Origin: a virus
Length of the DNA: 43,285 nucleotides
IMG/VR virus record: IMGVR_UViG_3300029327_000059
Span: 1 to 43,285 of that record
Strand: one strand, 5' to 3'
The position numbers were made by a program, and so were the translations under genes. Under the pieces are notes generated by a model. That model was given only the letters and a program-made list of their open reading frames with translations, had not been told where the DNA came from and did not search any database. Of this stretch, positions 1 through 7,703 are shown piece by piece; positions within the stretch are counted from its first letter, which is position 1; each line of letters begins with the position of its first letter.

Positions 1-204
1 ATGATCTGCCACCCAGAAGCCCTTAAACTGTTGAAATTGCCCCCGGAACCAATGCCGTTGCGCGATTATGCACGGCTTTACCGTAGAGAACACCGCCGAA
101 GGACTGTAGTGGAAGAAAAGATGAGACGCATCAGCAATGTATTTCAAGCTGGTCTGCCGGAATCCATGACACTAATCGCGATTTTGTTAATCACTCGCAA
201 ATAA
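1..204 (+). CDS. Hypothetical protein at window edge, possibly 5'-truncated
   Basis: An open frame of 67 residues begins at the first base of the window, so its true start and ribosome site cannot be judged. The protein is rich in Arg and Leu in its first 45 residues and ends in a short hydrophobic stretch (residues 54-65). I do not recognise it. It lies on the opposite strand to the repressor gene and converges with it, with about 15 nt between stop codons. It could be the last gene of the flanking region or the end of a phage gene. Confidence 0.35.
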   Translation: MICHPEALKLLKLPPEPMPLRDYARLYRREHRRRTVVEEKMRRISNVFQAGLPESMTLIAILLITRK

Positions 205-219
205 CCCTCAAGGGGCGGT

Positions 220-606
220 TCAATACCGCCCCCTCTCCAGGTTTTCGTTTACCATTTTCTTCAGAAGCTCGTTTCGCTCTTCCTCAGTCATTTTCATTGC
301 TTCCAACAAGATCCGTGTATCACGCGGGCTTAACCCTATAAACCTGATTTTATCCTCCAAAGACATATTCTCCAAATTCGGATAAGCAGCCTTTGATGTA
401 GATAAAACATCGGCATCAGTGCTTGATGGTTTGATCCCAAGCACATTCTGCAGCTTTCTAATCACTTCAATATCAGGCTTTTTTACCTTGCCAGCCAAAA
501 GCCTATTAACCTTTGACTGTTCAAGGCCTGCCATCTTTGCAGCCCTAGACTCGCTAAATTTTTGTTTTTCAAGCTGTTTTTTTATTTCAGAAATGGCTTC
601 AAGCAT
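220..606 (-). CDS. HTH transcriptional repressor (CI-like, XRE type)
   Basis: A 128-residue protein and the only convincing leftward gene in the window. Residues 15-60 form an XRE-type helix-turn-helix: SESRAAKMAGLEQSKVNRLL looks like the HTH itself, followed by a third helix containing IEVIRKLQNVLGI. The C-terminal part is short and charged (MSLEDKIRFIGLSP, then EEERNELLKK), with no peptidase domain, so it is not a LexA/CI self-cleaving repressor; induction would need another route, such as the BRO-type antirepressor at 26595. It is divergent from a Cro-like gene across a 142-nt promoter region with a palindromic operator. This is the layout of a lysogeny repressor. HTH assignment is firm; the immunity role is inferred from position. 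Confidence 0.8.
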   Translation of the reverse strand: MLEAISEIKKQLEKQKFSESRAAKMAGLEQSKVNRLLAGKVKKPDIEVIRKLQNVLGIKPSSTDADVLSTSKAAYPNLENMSLEDKIRFIGLSPRDTRILLEAMKMTEEERNELLKKMVNENLERGRY

Positions 607-748
607 AATGTATTTTTGCCTTGATTTTAATGCGTTTTTGCATTAATTTATAAATCGTACTATTTATTAAACGCATAGGGACAAGCGACTTTTGGCTAAC
701 AAAATAAACGTCTTATGAATTTTATAAAATATCACGGAGCAAGCTACC
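607..748. promoter_or_regulatory. Divergent immunity promoter region with palindromic operator
   Basis: Between repressor and Cro-like genes lies an AT-rich region. TTAATGC (627-633) and GCATTAA (640-646) form a perfect 7-bp dyad around a GTTTTT spacer. The half-site motif ATGCGTTT recurs in reverse orientation at 669-676 (AAACGCAT). A rightward sigma70-like promoter fits TTGCAT (638-643), a 17-nt spacer and TATTTA (661-666), so the operator would cover its -35. On the other strand TAAAAT (reverse complement of 624-629) could be the leftward -10. Sites are seen by eye; binding by the repressor is inference. Confidence 0.55.
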
Positions 749-979
749 ATGCAACCAACAATCAAATCCCCTTCACATTATGACTGGTCTGGGTTCCAAC
801 GACAGCCACGAGGTTTTATCAAAAAATGGTGTCGTGGTCACGAGGTATCCTTTCAAACCACGTATCAGTTAATCCGCGGGTTATATGTGGGAGGTTCTGG
901 GCCTCGCATATCCAATATTATCCAGATTGCCTTGACCGAAGGCTTGATACAAGAAACTCCCTCGAAGGAAGCCGCATAA
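749..979 (+). CDS. Cro-like small DNA-binding protein (putative)
   Basis: A 76-residue protein, the first rightward gene after the divergent promoter, with a GGAG ribosome site before its ATG. Residues 31-70 can be read as a winged or simple HTH (SFQTTYQLIRGLYVGGSGPR, then ISNIIQIALTEGLI). It is the size and position of a Cro or early control protein. I see no diagnostic motif beyond the HTH-like pattern, so the role rests mostly on context. Confidence 0.5.
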   Translation: MQPTIKSPSHYDWSGFQRQPRGFIKKWCRGHEVSFQTTYQLIRGLYVGGSGPRISNIIQIALTEGLIQETPSKEAA

Positions 980-1035
980 AGCGTTTTAACAGATCAATTT
1001 TGTTAGTGAAATGATAAAAATGGAGGATATTTACC

Positions 1036-1512
1036 ATGAAAAAGAGAGGGGAAACTCCTGCTACCTACAACGAAGCAGTATACTTGGCAGTTCACCGTTC
1101 CTCCGTTCCTCCCAAACTGATTGCCGACCATCTCGGCATCAGTGAGTCAACTCTATACAATGCAGCAAACCCCAACAGTGAAGAGCCGCAATTACCCCGC
1201 AAACATATCGTCCCCCTTACCCGCTTTACCAAAAACTTCGCCATCCTTGATTACTTTGAACACGCGGTCGGACGGGTAGCATTTGAAATCCCCAGCTTTG
1301 CCGGTTCCTTCTCGTCCGTTGCCAGGGAAGCAGCCGAAACGACAGAACATTTCGGGGCGTTGCTTCGGGAAATCGGAGCGGCACTGGAAAACGACGGACT
1401 GATCGACATGAAGGAACTCAGGCGTATTGAACCCGCGTGTTTAAAACTCATTGAAACAATTGCCAGACTGTCCGCGGTTGCTCGCCAAGAAGCAGAGTCA
1501 ATGGTGAGATGA
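1036..1512 (+). CDS. Phage regulatory protein CII-like
   Basis: A 158-residue protein with GGAGG upstream of the start. Residues about 23-50 contain a clear HTH (PPKLIADHLGISESTLYNAA), followed by a helical C-terminal half with a conserved look (FVALLREIG-like LL-REIG around residue 115, then DGLIDMKE). This resembles the CII/CP76-type phage regulators that choose between lysis and lysogeny. It overlaps the next gene by 4 nt (ATGA), so it starts an early operon that continues to the recombinase. Family assignment is from pattern recognition. Confidence 0.65.
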   Translation: MKKRGETPATYNEAVYLAVHRSSVPPKLIADHLGISESTLYNAANPNSEEPQLPRKHIVPLTRFTKNFAILDYFEHAVGRVAFEIPSFAGSFSSVAREAAETTEHFGALLREIGAALENDGLIDMKELRRIEPACLKLIETIARLSAVARQEAESMVR

Positions 1513-1760
1513 ACCCTACCATCGAAGCGATACGTGAGCAATCACGGCTGATTGCGGAACAAAACAAGTTGCTGCGCCAACTTGCGGACAAGGAAATGGA
1601 GCGCTTAACGGATGGTGAATTCGAACCGGACGTTCACAGACGTGGTTGCATGATTTCCGATCGAGAGTTCCAACAAATCCTGATGAGCAGCGACATCATG
1701 GCGGCAATCGACCAGTGGAACGCCCATTATGACCGGTTCAAGAAAGGAAGAAAGCGATGA
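1509..1760 (+). CDS. Hypothetical early phage protein
   Basis: An 83-residue, charged, mostly helical protein. The first 35 residues (IREQSRLIAEQNKLLRQLAD) look like a short coiled coil. The start overlaps the CII-like stop by 4 nt and the stop overlaps the next small gene, so it is translationally coupled in the early operon. No family recognised. Confidence 0.55.
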   Translation: MNPTIEAIREQSRLIAEQNKLLRQLADKEMERLTDGEFEPDVHRRGCMISDREFQQILMSSDIMAAIDQWNAHYDRFKKGRKR

Positions 1761-1885
1761 ACCAAGAATGGAGTTACCGGAAAATCATAGTGCTTCTGAT
1801 CACATTTACCGTGTTGATGGGGATTACAGGACACATTGAGCACCAGGGCGACGATAATCCGGCCGAGGTGGTGGCGACCAGATAG
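1757..1885 (+). CDS. Small single-pass membrane protein
   Basis: A 42-residue ORF whose ATG overlaps the preceding TGA (ATGA). After a basic start (MNQEWSYRK) comes a hydrophobic segment IIVLLITFTVLMGI at residues 10-23, then a polar acidic tail. Its coupling and AAAGGAAGAAAG ribosome site just upstream support translation. Function unknown; superinfection exclusion or a small holin-like role are possibilities with no direct evidence. Confidence 0.45.
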   Translation: MNQEWSYRKIIVLLITFTVLMGITGHIEHQGDDNPAEVVATR

Positions 1886-1914
1886 GTGTAAGTAAGTTTG
1901 GAGGAAGTTAAATC

Positions 1915-2505
1915 ATGAAATACCTGTCAGAGAAAGAAGAAAAACATTTGTTGCGGACCGTCCGGAGCACCAAAGGCAAAAAGGCTGAACGTGACTATAT
2001 GATTTTACAGTTGGGTTTCGGTCTGGCGCTTCGGGCGGACGAACTGGCCAACCTGACGGTTGGCGATGTGCGTAACCGCGAAACGTTATATGTCCGTCCA
2101 GAGATAGCCAAGCTTTCTTCCAGCGGAACCGTGCCTATTTCAAAGGATCTGCAGGGAATCATCCGTAACTTCATCAAGCTGAAACAGACCTGGAAGGAAT
2201 CAATCAACGATGCGGCGCCGCTGTTCGTTTCGAGAAATGGTGGCCGACTTTCGAAGAGGAGCCTTCAGGAGAGTGTTGAGGGCTGGATGATCCTGGCGGG
2301 GCTGACAACCACGAAGGACAGCAAAGTTGTGGCGCTCTATTCGACTCACAGCTTACGTCATTCATGCCTCATGAGGATGAGGGAGCGCGGAGTGCGCCTG
2401 GAGACGGTGCAGAAGTTCGCCCGCCACAAATCTTTGGCGTCAACGGGCATCTATACCGAGGCAACGATTGACGAAATGATCGAAGCTGCAGAGATGCGGG
2501 GGTAA
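1915..2505 (+). CDS. Tyrosine recombinase, catalytic domain only
   Basis: A 196-residue protein with GGAGGAAG before the ATG. The whole length is a tyrosine recombinase catalytic domain: Arg40 (LALRADEL), Lys66, His145-x-x-Arg148 (HSLRHS), His171 (FARHKS) and nucleophile Tyr180 (TGIYTEAT). The usual N-terminal core-binding SAM-like domain (about 100 residues) is absent, yet the start is well marked, so this is the natural gene rather than a fragment. Such short recombinases act in integration, excision or multimer resolution, sometimes with partners. It sits in the early control operon rather than next to an attachment site. Which of the two recombinases integrates the phage cannot be told from sequence. 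Confidence 0.8.
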   Translation: MKYLSEKEEKHLLRTVRSTKGKKAERDYMILQLGFGLALRADELANLTVGDVRNRETLYVRPEIAKLSSSGTVPISKDLQGIIRNFIKLKQTWKESINDAAPLFVSRNGGRLSKRSLQESVEGWMILAGLTTTKDSKVVALYSTHSLRHSCLMRMRERGVRLETVQKFARHKSLASTGIYTEATIDEMIEAAEMRG

Positions 2506-2508
2506 AGG

Positions 2509-2661
2509 ATGAAAGAACAACAAGAGAAACATACCCCTCGACCAACAATTATATCTGTCTGTCTTCACGAGACATGCGGATACAACACAAATCGGCAGTG
2601 CACTGCGCCATCGGTTAAAATCGACGAGTTTTTGCACTGTTCTTCTTGGAGGCAAAAATGA
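2509..2661 (+). CDS. Small hypothetical protein, Cys-containing
   Basis: A 50-residue ORF starting three bases after the recombinase stop, with four cysteines (residues 18, 23, 31, 44). Its stop overlaps the next start (ATGA at 2658), so it may be translated by coupling. The ribosome site is only GGTAAAGG. No family recognised. Confidence 0.35.
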   Translation: MKEQQEKHTPRPTIISVCLHETCGYNTNRQCTAPSVKIDEFLHCSSWRQK

Positions 2662-2786
2662 GCCAGCAAAAGAACTGCGCCACCTGCAACCATGCAACAA
2701 AAAGGCATTCCCAAGAGCCTTGCAATTCATGTTTCGCAAAAATGACAAAAGATAATCACTTTCCGAACTGGGAGCAAAAAAAATGA
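2658..2786 (+). CDS. Small zinc-ribbon-like protein
   Basis: A 42-residue ORF preceded by TTGGAGG and overlapping the next gene by 4 nt (ATGA at 2783). It carries two CxxC pairs, CATC (residues 7-10) and CNSC (residues 22-25), spaced like a small zinc ribbon. Strong ribosome site and tight coupling to the OB-fold protein suggest a real early gene. Function unknown. Confidence 0.5.
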   Translation: MSQQKNCATCNHATKRHSQEPCNSCFAKMTKDNHFPNWEQKK

Positions 2787-3412
2787 AACATTTCAACAGC
2801 GGCAACATATTCGGCAAAGTCCTCGAAGTGAAGCCGGAGAGAAGCGACAACGGCAAAGACTATCTACAGATCAGTATGGATGTATCTGGAGAGAAGTCCG
2901 GACGGGTAACGGCATATTGCCGATTGTGGGATGGGGATCGGGGACGTTGCGCCGAGTTTATGAACGAATGGCAACGCTTCCCGAATACCATTTATTGGAT
3001 GAAAGGTTTTTTGGGGCAATACACCAGCCGTGAGGGGAAAGTGCTTTCCAACTTCACCATCTTTCAGTGGGAACGCAAAGAGACAGCTGAAAAACGGGCA
3101 GTATTCATCCTGAAGGGGGAAGTAACCAGCCAACCCAGCGGACTGAACGATGGCGGACAACGTTTTATCATGACAGTTAATCGTGACGGGGCAAACAACA
3201 ATACCCAATCTGAAGAATTTGAATTGTGGGCACCTGGCGAGAAGTTGTTTGACCAGGTTGCCCACGGCGACCTGGTGGAAGTCAAAGGTTTGATCCGTCA
3301 GAAGGATGTCGAGAATTTCTACGGCGGAAGCGATGGGCCAATCAGGGCCTACGTCGATATTCTCAAGATTATTCCGGAACAAGCCGCGACTGCTGACGAT
3401 ATCCCCAATTGA
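2783..3412 (+). CDS. OB-fold protein, putative single-stranded DNA-binding protein
   Basis: A 209-residue protein that appears to hold two similar beta-rich halves. The first (residues 3-100) reads FGKVLEVKPERSDNGKDYLQ with VTAYCRLWDG and YWMKGFLGQYTSREGK; the second (105-195) reads FILKGEVTSQPS, FELWAPGEKLF and GDLVEVKGLIRQKD. This pattern is typical of OB folds in replication proteins. It is encoded just before the primase-helicase, which fits a helper in phage DNA replication. A direct SSB homology is not certain: no acidic SSB tail is seen (it ends DDIPN). Confidence 0.55.
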   Translation: MKHFNSGNIFGKVLEVKPERSDNGKDYLQISMDVSGEKSGRVTAYCRLWDGDRGRCAEFMNEWQRFPNTIYWMKGFLGQYTSREGKVLSNFTIFQWERKETAEKRAVFILKGEVTSQPSGLNDGGQRFIMTVNRDGANNNTQSEEFELWAPGEKLFDQVAHGDLVEVKGLIRQKDVENFYGGSDGPIRAYVDILKIIPEQAATADDIPN

Positions 3413-3435
3413 CCATGACCACTGAGGAACGCGCC

Positions 3436-3732
3436 ATGTCCGATAAATGCAAAGCCGAATACGCATTGATGCTGAACCGGCTGGATGCGGTGATACGCGA
3501 CAAGTGGCCCGAAACCTTGGCGGGGGATGGCAGCGGGGTGTGGGTCTGGTTGCGGGAATCCAGCATAGAGACCATGCAAAAGCTGGCAAGCCTGCGCAAA
3601 CTTTTGGAAGAAGCCTGGTTGAACGGGATGTTTGCAGAAATGAAAGAACTTACGCTGCAGTGGGGCAAACTGACGCTGGAAATTTTCCGGGGATATTCCG
3701 GGTACCTGAAACAGAGAGAAGAGACACCGTAA
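3436..3732 (+). CDS. Hypothetical protein between OB-fold protein and primase
   Basis: A helical, slightly acidic protein of 98 residues. I chose the ATG at 3436 because GAGGAA lies 8 nt upstream; TTG 3409 and ATG 3415 are alternative in-frame starts that would overlap the previous gene. Trp-rich middle (KWPETL, VWVWLRESS). No family recognised. The position suggests a replication accessory protein. Confidence 0.5.
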   Translation: MSDKCKAEYALMLNRLDAVIRDKWPETLAGDGSGVWVWLRESSIETMQKLASLRKLLEEAWLNGMFAEMKELTLQWGKLTLEIFRGYSGYLKQREETP

Positions 3733-3799
3733 TTCAATTATATGCATGCGTGCGGTTAGCCGCTGCAGTTCTCGCAAACACAGTGACTATGAGAAACTA

Positions 3800-6700
3800 A
3801 TGTCCGACTACGACCGTATAAAAGAATCCATCCACATCCGCCAGATCATCCCCCAGGAAACCGGATTTGCGCTGAATGACAAAACCGGCCACCTGTCCGA
3901 ATGCCCCTTTTGCAAACACAAGGATTGTTTCAGCATCCCCAAGGGCGGCAAATATGACAACACCTGGAAATGCCACTCCTGTGACAAGGGCGGTGATCTG
4001 TTTACCTTCCTGGAGTTGTTCTACAACCTGGATAAAGCCGGGGCGCTGAAAAAGGGCGCGCAGTTGGCCGGCATCCCCCTTGAAGAGAAAAAACGCAGCA
4101 AGCCGCTCCCCAAGCCCGACCAAATCAGAATCGAGGCGGCAGAGTATTATCACGCCCGGATGATCGAGAACGGCGGCAAGGAATATTTCATCGACCGTCG
4201 CGGCCACCGCATGGAGACGCTGCAGGCCGAAAAATGCGGCTGGTCAGACGGGCGGCTGCTGGACCATCTGCGTTCCAAGGGATTTACTGACGTCGATATC
4301 GTTGAGAGCGGGTTGGCAAGGGAAAAGGAGATCGAGGGCGGTACCCGGGTGCTGGATTTTTTCCCGAAAGGAATGGCAATCTTTCCGCACTGGTCGCATC
4401 GACGGGTTCTTCATTTCACCATGAAGGATCCACGCCAGATCCCGGCAGCGGAAAAGTACAAGTTCCAGATGCCAAACGACAAACGGGACAAGAAGTGGTG
4501 TTTCTATGGTCAGGACGCACTGGAGAAATACGAAGAGGTCATTCTGGTTGAGGGCGAAAACGACCGCCTGCAGGTGCTGGATTCAGGCATTCCCTATTGT
4601 ATAGCCATGATCGGCCAGATCAGCGATGACCAATTGAAGGCACTGGTCAGCCGCTGTAAAACGAAACATCTCTTTCTCTGGACGGACAATGACGACGCCG
4701 GCCGCAAATATATTCGCAAGATATGCAAAGCCCTCCCGGAGGCGTATGTCCGCGTTATCGTGTATGGCAAGGATGAGGATGATCCGGATAGCTATCTGCG
4801 GCAAGTTGAAGGCGATCACAAGAAGCACATCCGCCAATTGCAACTGGATTCGGCCAACATGGATTATATCGCCTGGGAGATTCTGCAGGCGTCGTTCATT
4901 CCGACCCTCGAGGGAAGACTCGGGCATCTGAAGGCACCGGCAGGGGATGACCGAGCAAATGTGTTCCGCTTGATCGGCCGTCACCAGTTGGCACAGCAGC
5001 AGGTTTATTCTGAAAAACTGATTGCTCTAGGCTTTACTCCAAAAGCTATTGAGCAACAGCTTGATTTTTCGAATGATCTTTACAAGCAGATCACGGACTA
5101 TTACGAGACGGTCGGTGGCCAGCGCTGTGCCGACCCGATCGTGCTGGCCGAGATCATATACAAATTCTTTGCCCACCATGGCCGGTTCTATTACGACGCC
5201 ATGGATACAGTCTGGATGATCTACCAGAACCGCACGTATGAGGTGAGCAAGAACACTTCCTTTAACGCCATCATGCTCAAGATGACCCGTCTGATCGTGA
5301 GCCAGGCGCCGGGCACGCAAGTGTGGGATGCTCTGGTGCATACAGCCTACCTCAACGGCCGGCGCATTGACATGGGCCGCTGGATTCATAGCGATACCGA
5401 ACGCGACACCATCTTTTATAACCTGAACAGCCCCAATAACTTAATTTTGAAGCTCTCCCGGGATCGCATTGAGGAAATCCAGAACGGCATGAATGATGAT
5501 CATGTGCTGCTGGCATCGTCACACAAGATCATGCCGTTCAATTTCCTTCCGGATGCCGAGATACAAGAAGGCATGACGTTACTGAAAGAGCTGGTGTTTG
5601 ACAATCTGGCTGTGAGGAAAGAGCAGAGGTTTTTGATTCTCTGCTGGCTGATTTCCGGTTTTTGCCCGGATCTGGCGCCGTATCAGTTTCTGATGAAGTT
5701 CGAGGGGTACGCATCGAGCGGCAAGTCCACGGCGGCCAAGCTGGCCACGGCGTTGATGTACAAGAGCGAGGATCTATCGGACAACTCAGCGGCGGCGGCT
5801 TTCTCGTCGGCTGCCAAGAATCCGATGGTGGTTATCGACAACCTGGAGAACAAGGACCTGAACCGAGGCTTGCAAAAGTTCCTTCTGCTTGCGGCGACAC
5901 GTGGCCAAAAAGAAAAGCGCAAGGGCGGATCGGATACCGATACTATCGAGGAAAGCCCAAGGGCTCTTGTATGCGTTACAGCAATTGAGCCCTTCACCCT
6001 GGCCGAATTGATATCACGCACGTTTGTGCTTCCCTTCGACCGCCGGGTACACGGATCGGATAACTTCCACGAATCGGACGTGCTGGAGCAGATCAAAAAG
6101 AAACGCGATCTGATCCTGTCGGCTATTCTGCGTTTCCTCCAGAAAGAGATCCTGCCGAACCTGGACCAGCGCAAAGAGTTCATGACGATCCTGAACAAGC
6201 AGTTCAAGGGCCATTCCAAGGACCGCACTAATGCCTATCTGGCCGTGTTGATGCTGATCCTGGAGAAGATGCTGAAGTACATCCCCTACTACGAAGGTGC
6301 GCAAGCCGAATTGATGGACGGGTTTGATATCGGTGACAAAGATGTCTATACCGCGTGGATCGAGGAGCAGAACACTTCCAGCCGCGAAACAGAGGTCGGC
6401 AGTAATAACATTCTGCAGCTTCTGGAGGGGCTGGTAAGGGAGTACACACAGTTCTACAAAGGGAAAACATCGTTTATCCCTTGTTACGAACAAGGCTACG
6501 AAGAGAACGTTTTTGTAATGGAACATCCTGAGTATGGCATCAAGATGATCAAGACGGTTCCAGAGACGCTTTGTTCTGTTTGCGGGAACCATCCTGCGGA
6601 TTGCGTATGCGGCGGAGACCGTTACAGCAAGTCGATCATCGAGTTCGTAGTTACATCGGCCGAGCTGGTTGATGCCTTCGACCGAATGGCCAAGAACATC

Positions 6701-6874
6701 GGCAAGCGCAACCCATATGATTCGGCCAGCATATTCATTGCCAGGCTGCGCAATGACCGGGACTTGTTGAAGAAAAGTGGCTGGGATCTATTGACGTCCG
6801 AAGGGAACGAGCCTTATTTCAAAATCATACGGGGTAAACGGTTCCTGAAGTTCAGCCACACGTTGATCAGGTAG
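3800..6874 (+). CDS. Primase-helicase (zinc finger, Toprim, AAA+/SF3-like ATPase), P4 alpha-like
   Basis: A 1024-residue replication protein. Order: a CHC2-type zinc finger (CPFC at 35-38, CHSC at 58-61, then GGDLFTFLELF), a Toprim primase core (VEGEND near 250-255 and WTDNDDAG near 294-301), a linker, and a C-terminal ATPase with Walker A YASSGKST (637-644) and Walker B-like MVVIDNLEN near 675-685. A second Cys-rich motif (CSVCGNHPADCVCGG) lies near residue 924. This is the domain order of P4 alpha-type proteins that prime, unwind and recognise their own origin. An upstream ATG at 3746 is in frame, but MSDYDRIKES at 3800 gives the natural family start. The iteron array begins 2 nt after the stop codon, which supports an origin-binding role. 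Confidence 0.85.
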   Translation: MSDYDRIKESIHIRQIIPQETGFALNDKTGHLSECPFCKHKDCFSIPKGGKYDNTWKCHSCDKGGDLFTFLELFYNLDKAGALKKGAQLAGIPLEEKKRSKPLPKPDQIRIEAAEYYHARMIENGGKEYFIDRRGHRMETLQAEKCGWSDGRLLDHLRSKGFTDVDIVESGLAREKEIEGGTRVLDFFPKGMAIFPHWSHRRVLHFTMKDPRQIPAAEKYKFQMPNDKRDKKWCFYGQDALEKYEEVILVEGENDRLQVLDSGIPYCIAMIGQISDDQLKALVSRCKTKHLFLWTDNDDAGRKYIRKICKALPEAYVRVIVYGKDEDDPDSYLRQVEGDHKKHIRQLQLDSANMDYIAWEILQASFIPTLEGRLGHLKAPAGDDRANVFRLIGRHQLAQQQVYSEKLIALGFTPKAIEQQLDFSNDLYKQITDYYETVGGQRCADPIVLAEIIYKFFAHHGRFYYDAMDTVWMIYQNRTYEVSKNTSFNAIMLKMTRLIVSQAPGTQVWDALVHTAYLNGRRIDMGRWIHSDTERDTIFYNLNSPNNLILKLSRDRIEEIQNGMNDDHVLLASSHKIMPFNFLPDAEIQEGMTLLKELVFDNLAVRKEQRFLILCWLISGFCPDLAPYQFLMKFEGYASSGKSTAAKLATALMYKSEDLSDNSAAAAFSSAAKNPMVVIDNLENKDLNRGLQKFLLLAATRGQKEKRKGGSDTDTIEESPRALVCVTAIEPFTLAELISRTFVLPFDRRVHGSDNFHESDVLEQIKKKRDLILSAILRFLQKEILPNLDQRKEFMTILNKQFKGHSKDRTNAYLAVLMLILEKMLKYIPYYEGAQAELMDGFDIGDKDVYTAWIEEQNTSSRETEVGSNNILQLLEGLVREYTQFYKGKTSFIPCYEQGYEENVFVMEHPEYGIKMIKTVPETLCSVCGNHPADCVCGGDRYSKSIIEFVVTSAELVDAFDRMAKNIGKRNPYDSASIFIARLRNDRDLLKKSGWDLLTSEGNEPYFKIIRGKRFLKFSHTLIR

Positions 6875-6875
6875 G

Positions 6876-7196
6876 TGGTGCAGTCTCTGCCGGGTGCAGT
6901 TGGAGTGGTGCAGTCCTCACAGAGAAGGTAGGATCGAGAGGTAAAACGGGCCTTTCGGTTCTTATTTTAGGGTTACCGCGCGCACGTGGGGCGCATTTTT
7001 CAGAGACTGCACCACTGCACCACTTTTTAAATAAGTTATTGATTTTATTTATTATTAGCGTGGTGCAGTTGGTGGTGCAGTTGTGGTGCAGTGTGGGTGC
7101 AGTTGTGGTGCAGTCCGGCGGGGTTTTGGGAGACTGCACCACGTCGCAAATATAGCATTGATGCGGGTTTGAAGGCAAGTGGTGCAGTGGTGCAGT
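6876..7196. repeat. Iteron array with AT-rich tract: candidate replication origin
   Basis: Thirteen copies of a 9-bp motif TGGTGCAGT (two with initial G). Plus orientation: 6876, 6892, 6906, 7061, 7073, 7084, 7095, 7106, 7180, 7188. Minus orientation: 7006, 7014, 7133. The central five are spaced 12, 11, 11 and 11 bp, about one helical turn. Overlapping pairs at 7006/7014 and 7180/7188 form a perfect 20-bp inverted repeat (7004-7023 with 7179-7198). An AT-rich tract (7023-7057) lies between the minus pair and the central block and would suit duplex opening. Known iteron origins, including P4, have this make-up and often lie beside the initiator gene. No gene is supported in 6875-7460. Confidence 0.75.
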
Positions 7197-7461
7197 CTGA
7201 GAAATGCTCCAGGGTACTGCGGAGATTGCGGGACGGTCCAGAGGGTTTTCTACTTCCAAGGAAGGTTCCAGCCCGCCGCAGGCGTTAGAAGGGTGAGAAA
7301 AAGAGTATTTGATAACCTACTTTCAATCGCGTTCATTCATTTCTCTTATTCAATATTGACGGGGCATTGCTCAATCCCTGTGGCGGCTGTGATCGCTGAC
7401 AAGATAAAAAATGGCAGATTCCAAACCGGAAAAAGCGGAATCTCAACCACACCTTCTGTCA

Positions 7462-7560
7462 AAATGTGCGGTTCAAGGATAAATCAAAGGTGAAATTGTC
7501 AATGAATTCAAGGAGAGTCAAACAAGAAATGTGCGGTTCATTTTCAAAATGTCCAGTTCG
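7462..7560 (+). repeat. Three direct repeats upstream of the second recombinase
   Basis: AAATGTGCGGTTCA occurs exactly at 7462-7475 and 7527-7540, and a variant AAATGTCCAGTTCG at 7547-7560. Two readings are possible: arm-type or operator sites for the adjacent recombinase, or the end of a lost IS21-family element, whose ends carry multiple copies of motifs of this kind. No transposase gene is present here. The rest of 7197-7461 shows nothing that I can name. Confidence 0.45.
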
Positions 7561-7587
7561 TGCAGCCGGTCGGAGGCCACCCCCCTC

Positions 7588-7608
7588 GAAAAGTTTCATT
7601 AACTTTTC
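7588..7608. other. Perfect 8-bp inverted repeat before the recombinase
   Basis: GAAAAGTT (7588-7595) and AACTTTTC (7601-7608) flank a 5-nt spacer TCATT, between C-rich flanks and about 95 nt before the recombinase start. It could be a recombinase core site, an operator or a terminator-like hairpin; the geometry alone does not decide. Confidence 0.3.
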
Positions 7609-7703
7609 CGGCCCGCCCCCCTATCTGCCTCAATTATCGCAACCATATTCTAAAACCCTTTCCAAAAGTGGGGGGTGCGGGGGGAATTTTGGAGCTTGAA
7701 ACG

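Noticed and set aside
2864-3589. Leftward frame of 241 codons opposite the OB-fold gene
   Set aside because: It lies opposite two coupled rightward genes and has no ribosome site or recognised domain.
6867-7259. Leftward frame of 130 codons over the iteron array
   Set aside because: Its His/Thr-rich repeats are only the translation of the ACTGCACCA repeats.
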